Source: Atrichornis clamosus
Taxonomy: Eukaryota; Chordata; Aves; Passeriformes; Menuridae
Direction: 5' to 3'
Assembly: GCA_013400975.1 (NCBI GenBank)
Contig: WBMZ01009034.1
Coordinates: 156,023-220,022 of the forward strand
DNA length: 64,000 bases
Below the pieces are notes generated by a model. The model did not search any database. It was given only the letters and a program-made list of their open reading frames with translations, and was not told the origin of the DNA. Both the position numbers and the translations under genes were made by a program. Each line of letters starts with the position of its first letter. Position 1 is the stretch's first letter. Below, in pieces: positions 38,603 to 52,887 of the stretch.

Positions 38603-41600
38603 TTTTCTTTTGATTTGGGCTTTAAATCTTAGGCAGTGCCCTGGTTTTTCCAGCCTTTTCTTAAGAAAACTCAAATCCAAATGAAATTAACGCAGCCACG
38701 AGAGGGAGCCTCTGATGTCTTTCTAGAGAAGAGAAAGCTATTGACAGTGACAGAGAAATTAATGAAAATAATTACAGTTGAGAAATTGAATTCCAAGAAG
38801 CAGTGACTTTGCCTTAAGACCAAATTCTATTTCACTATAAGGTTTTGTGAAAAGATGTAATTTATGGCATAACTGCCTCCTTTCAATATGGAAAGTATTC
38901 AGAGGAAGGACAAAAATCTGGTTGGGATGAGAACAACTTTGATTAACAGTTGCTTAATCTAAAAGTGCAGGAACTCATCAGCCTCAGTGAGTTGCAGAAG
39001 CAATTCAGGCTACTCGAGAGAGCCAGCCTTTTGCAACCAGATATTAATATATAAATACAGAAGGGTAGTAGAATAGTATCAAATTGTCACTATCTTGATA
39101 TAAACTTTTTAAGGGATTTAAAGGATTTTTCAAAAGAAAACCTGCAGCTTCTTTTCTCTGTGTGAAGTCTGTGTGAACACAGGTTTTATATATGCCATGG
39201 CTGCCTTGGCAGGAAGAGGAATGAAACCAGAGTCCTCCAGAACAGACAGCAGAGCTTTCTCAGACCTCTCAACATCTTGCATAACCCTATCATGTTCCCT
39301 AGACAGCTGACCTTCAAAATGTCATAAAAATAGGAAATATTAAAAGTACACTTCTACAGAGTAGCATCTGTGCTTTTTATCCTATTCCTGCCATGGCTCT
39401 TCAGAAGAAATTTGCCTTAAAGCATACATTGCTTAGAGGATAAAAAAAGGATATAGTATGTTTGTAACTAGTATCTCCAACAGTACATTTAGTGAAATAT
39501 TCATCACTTGTTCTAGTCCCTGAACTACTTCTGAATTGCTTATGTCATTTTTTAGAAGATACTCACCACATAAAGACTTTTAATGTTCTTATTTTTTAAC
39601 TATCATTCTTCTAACCAAGAAATTTTGCCAGAGGGGCTTTACTTCACAATCACAAAAACTTACATTTTAGTTTACTTAGAGTGGAACTGTGATGCTACCC
39701 TTTCTCTTCCCACTAAAATATTGCCAGGGAAATACCAGACTGATTGCTAGATGATGTATGGTACTTACCTTACTCTCTCAAGATGCTTTTCTTGCTAAGG
39801 GACTCAGCTCTGGATTTTTCTTTTCCATAACTGAAACAAAGATGCTACTGGAACCCACCTTAGTGACACTGATCAGTTGAAGCTATCTTTCTTTCACATA
39901 TCTGAAATAACTCTGCACAGACAATCCAAGTAGTAACATACCTAATACAATTAGGTATTTTAAAAATCTTATTCTGACATCTCCTAAAATCTGAAGCTAT
40001 GAAGCCAGAGATAAAACAAGAATGGAAAATTTCAGTTAAATGTTTCACTACAGGGCACTGAAAACAAGGATTCCTACTGAAGCAGCTCCAGCTACAAGCA
40101 TCGCTGCCAACTGCACCTTCCCCAACACAGCACAACCCCCCTCGACTACACATCTGCTCATCACACCTAATATAATCACAGTTATATAACCAGCCCCAGC
40201 ACAAGGCACTTGATATAAATGTTGATGTCATGGTGATTTTTAAAAACAACATTTCTATTAACATTCTGTCTTCAGCCTTCCCAGCTGGCTGACTGCAGAC
40301 CATTTCCCAAGATGTTCCTGTTCTTCCCTGCAGAGCTTTCTCATGTATCTTAATAATAATTCATAACATTTCTATTGCACCTCTTACTTTGACTCCCACT
40401 GACATATTCAGCTGTGACTTTCAGAGCAGCAGTAAGACTGCTGTAGCTCTGACTGCCTCCAGGATACACCAAGGCAACATTTGTAGAAAAAAAAATGTTT
40501 TACTAGACCAATTGAGATAATTACAAAAACCAGACCATCTCGCAGTCACACAAGGCCTTCTTCATAAAGTCTGCTGTATTGTTCCTACTACAGTTATGAA
40601 CTAGAAAATGCCTGCTTAATGATGTGCTGCCAGAAGATTGAATTGATTGGGAATATACCCTAACCAGGTTACAGGAGTATAAAGTTTGCAAAGATTTTGT
40701 ATTTAGAACCGGGGCAAAATCTAATCAAACAAGAAACAAATTTTCAAAAGCACTCTTCCTCTCCCTCTCATCATTAATCTCTTCACTGACCTCTTTCACT
40801 TTTTCATATACATGTGGATCAGGGAGCAACTATTTACATTTTACGCTGAAAATTAAAGAGACCAAGAAATGCATGCCAGAACAAAGAAAAGAATGTAAAT
40901 CAATCTAATGCTAAAGCAATCAAGGAGAAAATGAGGTAAAATCACTTTGCAGATTTGTTCCTATCATTTTTCCTCCCCAGTTTCAGGAACGAGTACAACA
41001 AGCAATCACATGCCACCATAAATTAGCCCACCTCTAACAGCACACACACAAGGCCAAAATACAGAGAGAAAACATCACTGAATATAGTCTAAAAAGCAGA
41101 AAAATTATTTTCATTCTGGCATGGATGTAAAGTTCTATGAAGTAAAATAACAGTACACGTGGTAGAGGGTGATTGCAAATTGCTCCTATTGACTCAGCAG
41201 CACTCTCTGGTCCTAAGAAGTTATATTCTATAACCAAGCACAGTTCAACTTCCACAATCTCATCCAAAACTGGCACCTCTGATGAGACTGTGAAAGGTCA
41301 TGAGGGGACCATGTGTGATGCAGACATCTGAGCAACAGGAAAATCCATTTTACATGTGTGAGATCATTTAATTATCTGTTCAGATGGCAGGAATCTTTTG
41401 CCTCTGTTGAACTAAGGTCACTGAACCAGGAGCTTAAAATACAGTATTCTTTATCCCTCTGTCCAGATTCAAGGTTTCAAGGCATCATGGCTTTTACGTA
41501 ACCAACTGTGAGATGCTGCCAACAGAGCAGTCATTTTATTGCTATACAACAAAAATATATCCACACATTCAGAATCACATATGGGAAGAAATGTCTCAAA

Positions 41601-42198
41601 ATGCACGTGTCAGTAAAATCAGTCACTTTGCAACTTCTTAAAAACTTCAGTCCGTTTATGTGTGGTGTGTGCTTGCCGTATTTGTGCAATAGAGAATTAC
41701 ATCCAGGACTGATTTTCGGGCAACAGCTAATTGTAATGGCCAGCATATTCCAACAAAAGCCAGTTCATTTGACCTTCTGCATCTTGTTTTACCCAAGCCG
41801 GGAACACTCCTGCTATGCCATCTGTTCCTATCACGGAAGCAGCAACACAAGGACACCGAAGAATACGAGCTGTGCCTTAGCAGTCTGGTCCTCCTTGAGC
41901 CAAGGCAGCATACGGTCATGTTGCGTGTTCATCAAGACACCAAGGAAACAAACTTCCTAATTTCAGCAGAGGATGGTAGCAAGGCTATGTTAAAAACAAC
42001 TATGTCAGCCGTAACAGCAATAACAGTGATGGTAACAGCAACAGCAAACCACAACAGCACTGCCATGCCTACGTCTTTAGAGGTTGGGGTTTTTTCAGTC
42101 ATTCCCTTCACTTACATCGCACTATAGGATTTTAATTCTGTGTTGAAAGGGTTGCTAAATGGTTTCACCCTGACCAAGTGCTACATTAATTCTCATTC

Positions 42199-42490
42199 AA
42201 TCACAGAATCACAGAATTAAGGAGGTTGGAAAAGACCTTTGAGATCATCAAATCCAACCTATGACCCAACATCACCTTATCAACTAAACCATGACACTAA
42301 GTACCACATCCAGTCTTTTCTTAAACACCTCCAGGGACGGTGACTCCACCCTCTCCCTGGGCAGCACATTCCAGTGCCCAATCACTCTTCCAGTGAAGAA
42401 TTTTTTTCTAATGTCTAGCCTAAACTTTCCCTGGTGCAGCTTAGGACGGTGTCTTCTTATCCTGTCACTGGTTGCCTGGGAGAAGGTAAC
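42199..42490 (-). mobile_element. CR1 LINE fragment, 3' end
   Basis: The plus strand reads CAGAATCACAGAATTAAGG, then AGGTTGGAAAAGACCTTTGAGATCATC and on into the familiar CR1 3' region (GGCAGCACATTCCAGTGCC; CAGTGAAGAATTTTTTTCT), so the element itself is on the minus strand with its 3' tail at the low-coordinate end. The 5' end is truncated, as is usual for CR1. The fragment gives rise to open frames on both strands that are not genes. Confidence 0.93.
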
Positions 42491-42904
42491 TGGACTAAAG
42501 CTAGAAGAGATACAAAAGGGGAGGAAGGGCAGATAACATGTGGCCAAAACTAAGTATTTCTTAAACCATATTTTCAGGGTGGAATCATTCAGGCTCTTGG
42601 ACATGAGCAAAAACATCCACGTGTGTGTATACAAACCTTGTTGGATATAATTAGAATCTAAAACAGCACATCTCAGATCTTCATCAGCTTCTTTATGTTA
42701 TGAATACACCACAGTCTTGCACCCAACCTGCCCTAAGTTCATGTACTTTGGACATGACTTGCACATACATTCAGTCATTCTGTAACTGTGTAATGTCTGG
42801 ATAATGGGAGCGTGTCTCACACCCTTCCCATGTCCCTGACAGGACTGATGGACAAATCTGATAGGGGTGCTTCCTCTGAGGTGTGTTGATATGTGGTATA
42901 TCAC

Positions 42905-43405
42905 CTTCTGATCATCTAGTACAAGGCCTCAGCTCAAACAGGGACAGCCTGAGCAGGACCAGGACTGTGCCCACTCAGATTTTGAACACCTCCACAGATG
43001 GAAACTCCACCACCTCTCTGGACAACCAGTGCTTGGTCACCCTCACAGTGGAAAACCGATTCCTGATGTTCAGAGGAAACCTCCTGTGTTTCAGTTTGTA
43101 CCTGTTACCTCCTGTGCTGCCACTGGGTACCACTGAAAGCCTGGCTCTGTCTTCTTTGTCCTCTCCAGTCAGGTTATTTTTACACACCAACAAGACCTTC
43201 CCTGAGCCTTCCCTCCTCCAGGCTGAGCAGTCTCAGCTATCGCAGCCTCTCCTCAACACAAAACAAGACCCAGTGTCTCCCCCTTCCCAGTGCAGCCCCG
43301 GATGCTGTTGGCTGCCTTTGCTGCTGGCTCATGGTCACCTTGTTGTCCACCAGGACCCCAAGCTCTCTCTCTCCCAAGATGCTTTCCCTCTTGTTGGCCC
43401 CAGAC
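42905..43405 (-). mobile_element. CR1 LINE fragment with internal deletion
   Basis: This is a second, more diverged CR1 copy in the same orientation as its neighbour at 42.2 kb. Recognisable parts are the 3' region (GATCATCTAGTACAAGGCC), the segment around TCCTCCAGGCTGAGCAGTC near 43210-43235, and GCTCATGGTCACCTTGTTG near 43327-43345. Between about 43255 and 43295 a stretch present in typical CR1 copies is missing. The terminal ATTCTATGA tail is not visible. A 194-codon plus-strand open frame across it is antisense CR1, not a gene. Confidence 0.88.
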
Positions 43406-46400
43406 TGACTAACAGGATTTGTAAGTATCTGAAAATGAACTCCCCTTTAAAATGTGTGCCTGCGTAACACCAGACTCAGATAGAGATATGCACAAATAGA
43501 AAAAAAAAAAGATACTTTAGACTAGACCAGGCAGTGGAATTTGTTACAGCTGACTGTGAAGTGTTGATGAGTCAAACATGAGACTTAAAGTGGAGTGCTC
43601 AGCTTGCAGCAACCCTGACTTAAAACATTCCTCTCAGACATTCACACAGGGCCAGAACAGACAGCTAGTCTTCTGCTTTGAAAATATCTCCCTGGTGTAG
43701 TTTGATAAGATTCAATTCTCTCCTGTACAACGACAGAAGATAAATACCAGCGAACACCAGTTTTATGCCTCCCATGAAGCACAACCCATCTCCTACTTTA
43801 CACATCCATCATTTCAAACATACAGATGACACTTTCACTGGGATATCTGGATTCCCAGGTCTGGCCAAAGGAAAGTGAATCCTTGAAAAGGAAAACAGTC
43901 TAAAGAATTTGCTACATTGTGAAGATTGCTTTCAATCAAAGGCAAGTGGTCAGTAGCTGTTGCAGTCTGAAGGGTCTTCTGGATTCTTTACTCAATATCC
44001 ACGTGGCTTCTGCAACTATAAAGACTGCTTCCACTGTCAAAGGCTTTTGCCATGACTTGAAGTCATGGCCAAAGCACACTACATCTTTCTTCTCTTCTGG
44101 ATCAACTACCCTATCACACCATGCATGGAGGCAGACGAGGGAGATAAAGGGTTTGTAACTGATGAAAGAAGAGCACATTCCCAATGACCCAGTATGCCAG
44201 GAGCCAAAGCCAAACTGATCTTCCAAATCAAGTAGTGAGAAGGTTCCACCCAGTCCTGCAACTGCCCCTTCATGGCCACAGCAGCTGCAGGCCCTCAGCG
44301 TCCCTAGGACCAAGATGCCAAAGGCAAGACCTGGGATACAACAGGTGACAAAGGGTGTCAGAACTCCACCTCTTCTGAGAACTCACACACGGAATGGGAT
44401 TGTGATCTCAAAACTTACTATTTCAGAATGAAACAAAAGGCTCATGTCACAATCTAGCTTTCACAATAGCTCACAATTCTATAGGAATTCTATAGGAATT
44501 TCTTCAATGAGAATAAATGGAAAGATCAGGAAAAAATTTGGCTATGTTGAACTCTTTTTTAATGCCCTGCAGAGGAAAGGGGGAATACGTATGGTCAGTG
44601 ATGGCTTTTCTGACCTTTTTTTTCACAGAAAGCTCTAGTATTAGAGATCTTTACAGATTAGACAGATTAAACAGGTTAAAAATGTAAAAGTTAAAGTGCG
44701 TGGTTCACATTATTTCTGAAGTTCTCTCTCAATGCAAAATTCTACTGAATATCAGTCAGATTAATTCTTTTGTTGGAAAATTAATGCAGAATTGATTACC
44801 AATGGCCTCTGCATCTCAAAGGACTGTACCTGGCACAAGGACAGACTGTAAGCTATGAGTAATCATCCTCCTTCCAGGAGGTTGAGAAGACAGTGATTTA
44901 GAAGGTGTTAGTCTTCAAAAGGCATTGAAAACAAAGACTATCTCAAGTCTTCAGTTTTGAGGATGATTCTACAGAAATATGTGATTTATTTAACATATTT
45001 CACAGTTTAAAGCTTTATAACTGCAGACCCATTATACAACACAGAACTTTCCAGAGCCAGAAATGGAACAATCACAAACCATGTGTGCATGATTGCTTAT
45101 AAAACCAAAATGTTGTATAAAATACATACAGGGCATTAAGGAAACTGAGGTGGGAGACCAGCTCCACTAATTTCTTCAGCCTACACACAGACATATGCCC
45201 AAAGGATGAAACTATCATCTGCTAGATATTATATCTATTCTGTACCATTTTAATTTCTAAACAGTTTGATCTTTTGCCTAAGAAGTCTTCCCACTTGGCA
45301 CTGCTAACATGGCCCTGAAAAATTCATATATTCATTTCAAAATTGAATAGAAATGCAATTAGCTAACCATTAATTCAGCTATTTATTCCTCCAGATTTCA
45401 AATATAAAGCCCCAGCTTTGCACCCCTGAAACAAACTCAGGCTGCAGACAGGATATGGGTGGGGTTCTCAGCACCATGTCCCAGTGGATGAAGGCGCACA
45501 GGGCAATCTCAGCTGCTCCTGCGTGACAAGCCCAACATGCAGTGGAACAGCAAGGGATCAGCCCATTTGAGGCAGACCACGGACAGGCACTGCCTTCATT
45601 TCACACAGCAGCTTTTTGATGTGGTCATGCAGACATGAGAACAAGACAAATCCAACACTATGGCAAGTGATTCGAAGGGTGGCTGTAGGCACAACCAGTC
45701 CCTGAAGAATTCACATGGTGAGGTCAGAGCAGGAACAGCATCTGTGAGCAAAAGTGGCGACCACTTCAGAATGGGGCGAGCCCTTTCCTGCACGTGCAGA
45801 AGGCATATTCACATAGGCTTTGAATAAAGGAGAGGTGTTCATCCTGAATAATCAGCCTTAGAAACTGTCACCTGCTCCAGTGGAGTGGATAGAAGATCCA
45901 TGCTTAAATAAATATAACCTGTTTGATTTTAAAAATCACTGCCTCCGGCAAACACTTGAGTATATATTTACATGAAGAACAGAAGAATGAGTAGGTAGAA
46001 TACAACATTCCACTCCATTCCAGAAGTACATTGCATAAAAATCCCACAAATCCAAGCCTGGAGCAATGTCAAGATTATTTCACTGCCTACTAAAAACCTG
46101 CAATTTTGCTGTTAAGCTTGACGTCTGGAGCAAGATTCCTTAATGGTCTAACAAGAGGTGGAACCACTCACAGAACCCAGCCTTTTTTGTAGCAAGGGAT
46201 ACATGACCTCACCCAGAGGCAGCGGCAGAGGTTCTCAATTCAGAGTCAGAAGCTGGACTCAAAAGCAGGGAGACAACACTATGAGCCACTGCTGATAAAA
46301 GAGCAAGACAATGCAGGCACTGCCCTTGTTTAGCAGGCACCAGGTCTGTGAGCAGTTTTGCAGACAGAGTAAAGCAGAACTGAAAAAGCATGGCTGAAGA

Positions 46401-46645
46401 GGAGTCCTCTCATGGACTTGGCTAAGGGGATCAGACTGTGCAGTTCCAGTTCTTAAAATTTATCCATTTAGAAACATTTTCGGCTTAGGTCGTTCAACTC
46501 ATAGTGTGTACAGCAATACCTATTGACAAATAACCTTTATAACATCTAAGCATAGGAGAACATTTACTAAAACAACTGTCAGAATTAATATTTTCCTGCT
46601 TGTAGCTGACTCATCATGTGACTTGAACTTTACATTTAGATCCTC

Positions 46646-46667
46646 TGTGTGTGTGTGTGTGTGTGTG
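46646..46667. repeat. (TG)11 microsatellite
   Basis: An uninterrupted dinucleotide repeat of TG flanked by TCCTC and CAGTATG. It is likely to be length-polymorphic and has no evident gene role. Confidence 0.97.
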
Positions 46668-47734
46668 CAGTATGTCCCTTGGTATTTGCTTTGGTTTTTT
46701 AAATATGTTGTTAAGTGAAAAAATGTTCTGCTGTACAAACCAAAGATGCTGAACACAGTAAGCTACTGTCAGTCTTAAAATACATACTAACTTTTCAACT
46801 GCTACATTGCATAAATAGGTATTTAGAGTCTGTTTAAAAGCAGATTATTTATATAACAGTTCATAATAAATCCTGTAGCAATAGTACCATTTTCATGCAA
46901 ATTTGTACTGAATGTTTTTAAAAATATACTCCTTTTGTCTAATATACTTACACAAAGGTAAAACAGTTCCGAAAACAAAGAGCTCTTGAGCTGTGCAGCT
47001 TTCAATATACATCAACTTCCATTCGGTGAATATATTGGGCCAGAATCAGCTGTGTTATAAATCCAGGGCAGTCAGAGTATTCTGTAATTAATATTTCCTG
47101 CCCCTGCAGAACACTGGGCAGATGGTCACGTTTTAAAGAGATTTCAGTACAGTGGCCAGAAGTGATTCCCCACTAATGATGGCATATGATTAAGGTGTCT
47201 TAGGTCACGATCCACTTTCAAAAAATGGTACAAAATGACAACTTTTATGGACTTTTACTAGAAATTTGGGATAAATCACCTCTTAAAATGAAGTCCTTTC
47301 TTAAATCAGTGGTCTCCAGTGCTTATTTTATATTAATAACATTTGATCTTGGAACGCCACCTCATGTGTCAGGGCTCAGCCCCAGGCAAAGATTTTTCAT
47401 TAAATGGGAAAATAAATGCTTAGAGGACAAACTCTGGAACCTAAAAGAAATTCAAGCCATGAGTTGTGCAAACAAACTGAAGTTGTAATCTAGCCTTCAG
47501 AGAAACCCAGGGTCTCCCTTGCTCACTTTTGTAAGCTACAGGTTCAAGTAGGGAAGAAAAATTTTGCTGTGTAGGCATTAGCCTGCTATAACTTAAGTCT
47601 ATTGAACAGAAATATCCATTTCTAAACTGGCATTAAGTTAGAGAAAACTGAAAAGTGAGCTAAATTTTATATTTTCAAATGCTTTCAATGTCTATACAGT
47701 ATTTCCAGAAGTATGATCCTCACTGGATCATCCA

Positions 47735-47822
47735 TGGGACAGTCCTGTGCAGAGCTAGGAGCCAGACTTCCATGATCCTTGTCGGCCCCTTCCAATTCAG
47801 GATACTTTATGATTCTATGATA
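47735..47822 (+). mobile_element. CR1 LINE 3' terminal fragment
   Basis: A short copy in sense orientation: GGAGCCAGACTTCCATGATC, then CTTGTCGGCCCCTTCCAATT and the terminal TATGATTCTATGA. Only the last ~90 nt of the element are clear; the 5' boundary is uncertain and may extend to about 47690. Confidence 0.85.
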
Positions 47823-49150
47823 AGAAAGTGTTTTGTAAAAATTTGGAAACTGAATTTCTCTACTTAACTGTGACAGTTTATTTCTGATGCAATACAGAGC
47901 AGAACTCCAGTGGTCTTCACTGAACCAGGCAACATTCAGAAAATGCACAGGGGAGGCCACAGCAGCCTTGTGTGACAACTGGTGCCAAATGCAAAACTTC
48001 TGGGGACTGGAGAACAGTTCACTCTCTTTGCTGATTCAGTACTGGCTTTTCCTTCGACACTGACAGCAATTATTGGGAATTAGTGTCAAGTGGCCTAGGG
48101 CCTAGGGCTGTGAGACAGACAGGTATCCCATAAGTGTGGTAAGAAAAGGCCTTCAGGTGAAAGGAGCCTCAGATTTGGAGCTAACAAGTGCTGACCTGCT
48201 GAAGGAAGAAGGATCGATGATCAAGTACTAACCCCTGTCGTGTTCAGCCCTCTTGAATATACAACCATTCAATATTAATTTTCAATTTTTTTACAAGCTG
48301 ACATTTCAACCCCCTGTTCCTATTTCTGGCTGCATAACTTTGCATTCTGTATCACCCGTGTATAAAGAACAGGATTACTGTGTACAAGGATATTTTTTCC
48401 TCAAGCAATGCATAAAGGAGTGGGTGTTCACATATGTGTAAGGCATATGTGTGAGCATTCATCCACATTAACATTTTTGGTTTGTCAGTGGCTAGGTCTG
48501 TGTGCAAGTAATCACAAGACAGGTTGAGACACAACATGGAAATCTGTCCCATCTGCAAAATTGAATCAATCATGTGCTGTCAACAGAGATTTAGCTCACA
48601 AAGAGCTTGAGATTTACAACATGTTATTGACTTAAAGGCCATGCTGCTAAAGAAAATGGTATAAATTAAGCCATTTCTCACCACAGTATGACATCCTTTT
48701 TTTAAATACCTAACAGAGGAACAAGAAAACAAAAAACACAGCTGTCTAAAAATGTCAGGTCTGTAATTCAGTGACCACTGCCAAAACCAAGGGGACTGGA
48801 AGTCTAAGGTGGGCAACCCACCTTACACACGTCAGGGATACTATCTGGGGATTTTTTACCTGCCAGCTCAGGGTTTTTTTGCATCCAAGCAGTGTATTGC
48901 AGTTGACACAATTTCTTCTCTCTGAAGAGCAGAGAGAACAGAAGTCTTCTGAGTTGTGCTTCTGTGTCTGCTCAGGGGATCTGAGGAAGCAGGGAGAACA
49001 GATGGGCAAAGAAGCATGTGCAAAAGCATCTCTGAACCCAGCAAGTCACTCAACAGAAGACCTAGAAGGGACCCTTCAGCTGTCACTTTCCCATAGGTAT
49101 CAGATAACATTTCGGGTGCTGGGTTTTTGCCATGGTTTTCTTTTTTAAAT

Positions 49151-49227
49151 TAAAGCCTAAAATGGGAATAATAATAAAGCATAATAATAAAGCCTAAAAT
49201 GAGAATAATTAAGCCTAAAATGAGAAC
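49151..49227. repeat. Short tandem repeat, unit about 20-40 nt
   Basis: Three copies of AAGCCTAAAATGRGAA (at about 49153, 49190 and 49211) are separated by AT-rich AATAATAAAG spacers. Copies 2 and 3 are closest. It looks like a recent local duplication or slippage product. Confidence 0.85.
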
Positions 49228-52200
49228 ATCTGTGAGACTTTTGGCATTGACAGCACTCAGTTAATCCAATAAACCAACAGGCTCTGTCCACTGGACCACA
49301 AATTATGACCTTCCAGGAAAGGGCTACGACTCCAGAGCTGCCCAATTCTGCTAACAGAAATCACTACAACGAGCATGGGGAAGGTAAAGTCGAGTTCTGT
49401 TCCTACCATGGCACTGTACTTCCTGAGTCTAGGTAGCTCCTCACAAGAAAAAGGATTTACATCCTAGCAGCATTTACCACCCACAGACCCTGACAGATTT
49501 AGCAAGAGGTACAGTGATTCAGTACACAGAGGATGGATTAAAAATAGTGACGTTGTGGCTAAATTGCCTCCACTGTGTCTCTAAACATTGATAACCTCAA
49601 AGTAGCCACTTATGACACTTCAAAACTACCTGTGTGACAGGAATTGTGTGTCCACACACCAAGGTCATGAAGCATCCCCTGGGCATGAAGGCAGCAAGGC
49701 CAGAAAAGAAGACAACCTGGCCAAAAATCCTGATTGTACAGGTAGTACAAAACCACTACTTCCTATTCGATGCAGTACAGCTTTAAAAACGAGTGAGTCA
49801 AGAAAGCAAGGGGACAGAGCAGCACAGCACAAGCTCAGTAGCATCACTGTGCCCCAGGTTATAATAAAATGGGTAGAGAAGAGCTCAAATATACAGAGAG
49901 ACTGTTCTACTTTCACTATCTGCAATCAGTATGTTTGTTCTGGGATAAAGCAAGCATCCATAATCAATACTGAAGGAATGCTGGACTGTGCCTCATGTAC
50001 TTGAGTAACTGATCAAGAAATAATTCATCCCTGTGCAAAGCTTACCCTTGTAAGTCTGCCAAGGTCAGTGTCACTTTAGGTTATCAGCTGTTGGAAGTGC
50101 TGGCTAAGTTAAACTGCCTAGAGCAAGCTTTAAACTTACATACCCAACTTCTTTGACAAAATGTCTGTGTCTTACTTTATCTGAATTTGCAATCCACTGA
50201 TAATGCAAGGCACATTCTTCCCCTGTACTCCTTATTCTCTGCCCTTACTTCCCTTTTTGGCTCACACAAGTCTTCCATATGCAGCAGAACGAGACTTCAC
50301 TACAGAGAACATCCCAGCATCACTCAGCTGACATTTGCCATTATATGTCCTTCTTAAGAAATAATTTAAATTAGATTTAAATCCTGTTAAGGTTTGGGGG
50401 GTTTTCCCCATTAAAAGGTTTCTGCACGTGCAGTTTCCCACTGTGATTTAAAAAACAAATTTTTTCTTCAATTTAACATAAAACCAGTAATCTCCTTATC
50501 AAGTATGCTGCATCACAATTGTGAGCTACAGACTGGGACCTAAACCCCACATAACCTGAATGTTTTAGCTTTGGTCCTACTCTTACCAAGTGTCCCAAAG
50601 GCAGTAGCACCTCTCTGGACTGCCCTGTACCTTCACAGATCAGGGCCTTTGTTTCACTGAAAGTTTATGGACTTTAGGTTTATTTAAGCTAATTCTAAAG
50701 CAGTTCTAAAACTCCAAAGTCACTCCACTGCTTTTTTAAGGTGTAAACACCTTATTTCCTTCAAATCTGACAGTTCTACCACCCACCTCTACTTAGAAAA
50801 TCAATGTTAGAAACTGAAACTGCTTGGGTGCAACAGAGGATTTTAATGACCAAGCATTCCCCAGGTAACCCTGGCAGGAGCAGAGAGGTCGTGCAGCCTG
50901 GCAGGCTTTGTAGCACTCTACAGAATTAGGAACAAAAACTTTCAGGAATCAGTGTTCTTTTCTAAACTGAATCTGGATCAGTTATTCCACAGGAAAACGT
51001 GATTCTTCCTTTATAGAACCAGTACTACTAAATGTCTCACCTCTGAAAATTATTCTTTAAACATAAAGTAATTAGCACTCTGAAAGAAAATTGACAAAAT
51101 ATTTATGCTTCGAAAAGCACAGACCCAATGTACAATCTTCTGTGTTGCTGTTTCAGTGAAATCAATCACATTTTCTACTTTGGCTGTTTCCAGCAACAGT
51201 TCAAGTTGCAAAGTCTCTGTCCTGTGCAAGGATCTGTACTGTACCAGAAGAGCAGCGAGCCATTCTCTCAAGGAGCAAGCCTATTATGAATAGAAACCAA
51301 ACAGATGCATGGCATCTTGCAGAAATCTGGTTAAAAACAGAAGCATGAACATTAAACCTCTCCGTGATATCAGATGGTTCAACAAAAGACACAGTTGGTA
51401 CAGAAAGATGAACCTTTGCTCCACTGTCTCCCCTTCAGAGCTAAAAATAATAGTGAGTCATGCCAGTAGCAGTGTTGCTATTTAGCTTCATAAATTCAGG
51501 TCATTTGGCTTGGATGTACAGAATCATTCCCTTCCTACCCTGGATCACATGAAATGATAGCAAGGCACACTCAGAACTGGGCACTGACCAGCCCTTGGTT
51601 TCAAAACTCACTGAGAAAGCCCAGGCACAAACAAAATGAATACAGTCAAGTTCAACAAGAGAGTCAAGACTGAAATTACCATCACAACTAGGAAGAAAAG
51701 GAAAGCTTTAAATAAACCTCTGAATAACACATCCCTTGATTACTTTTTTCTCCATCTAGCACATTCCTGTCTTTTTTTTCTGTCTATTTTTTTGTATTTC
51801 AGATCAAGGCAAATAGTTAAAAAAATGCGTGTGTGAAGACATTTGTTAAAAGCTAGCTGATCTAGACAGAGAGACCACATGATCTGGAGCAGGCTGAATG
51901 GGAGCCAAATTGCAAAAACAGACATGCCAAACATCTTTTAATTGCCTTGTAGCTTCCCAGAGAATCTCCCAGAAAAGGCACTAGTCCACCTGTTCATTTT
52001 ATTTTCAGGTAAGTACTTTTGAAAATAGGTTGGAGGAAGAGGTAAGTATGGACAGACAAGGATGTAGGGGAGAAAGAATGAGTGGCCTACAGATCCTGAG
52101 AGGCTGCACATCCAACTAGAAGGACCAGCATCATCTTGTGCTCTAGAAAAAGATTTTCCTCATCCCTGCATGTAAATTGAGGTGGGGTATTGTTTTAGAA

Positions 52201-52842
52201 CTGTTTCATGAGGCCAAATCTCCTCATCTCATACAAACTCCTCTCACCCCTACTTCCTTCATTCCCAAGGTCAAGTGTAGGAGGTAATTGCAGAGGATCC
52301 AGATTTGCTCTTGCAGGAAATTTGGCAGTGCTGCTGGTGACCAGAGTCCCCATGGTCTGAATGGCTGTCTTGGAGCAAGAAAGGAAATTCACAGGAGAAA
52401 TGGAAAACTGATGAATAGGAAAATCCCTACATCATCCAATTTCCAAAGACGTTCAGATCAGGGAAGAATCAGCAAATGTATTTCCCAGCTGACAAACAGC
52501 AGTATCATGTTAACATTCACAGTAAGCTGCCAGTCCCATTGGCTCCTGAAACCCTGCTGCAGCTCCCTGCACTGCCTTGGTTTTGTACTTTGGAGGAGAT
52601 TTTATGATAACAGAATCACTTAACTGCTAGGACAGAAAATATAGCATGTGGAAAATATTTTTTCTAATTATATATATATCTAGGCACTACCAAAGGACTT
52701 TGCTGTCCCCAATTAAACAACCCAAGAATTAAACTGAGATTGAATTCGGCAAAAAGGGATCATAAACAGCAAATGCTAAGAAGACTACAGAGTTGCAACT
52801 GGGAGCTGTTACATTGTTTCCTTGGGAAAAAGTAATTACCCG

Positions 52843-52887
52843 ATCAGATTTATAAAATATATTAAAAAATCAGATCAGATTTATAAC
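52843..52887. repeat. Local direct duplication
   Basis: The sequence GATCAGATTTATAA occurs twice about 30 nt apart, separated by an AT-rich spacer ending in a further ATCAGATC. It is a short, probably recent, direct repeat with no visible gene role. Confidence 0.7.

Noticed and set aside
39860..40303. A 147-codon minus-strand open frame in the long 5' intron, considered as a missing SUSD4 exon.
   Set aside because: Its composition is cysteine-rich but lacks the spacing of a sushi module, has no signal-peptide start, and has no suitable phase-1 splice donor.
41508..41960. A 150-codon plus-strand open frame.
   Set aside because: No domain, no repeated or biased codon pattern, a competing open frame on the other strand, and a length compatible with chance.
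42883..43467. A 194-codon plus-strand open frame, the longest in the window.
   Set aside because: It lies almost entirely over an antisense CR1 fragment; the translation is CR1 noise.
48868..49110. A minus-strand frame with leucine-rich MLLHMLLCPSVLP near a GTAAAA donor, considered as a signal-peptide exon.
   Set aside because: The hydrophobic frame hits a stop before the donor; the frame that would be phase 1 at the donor is not hydrophobic.
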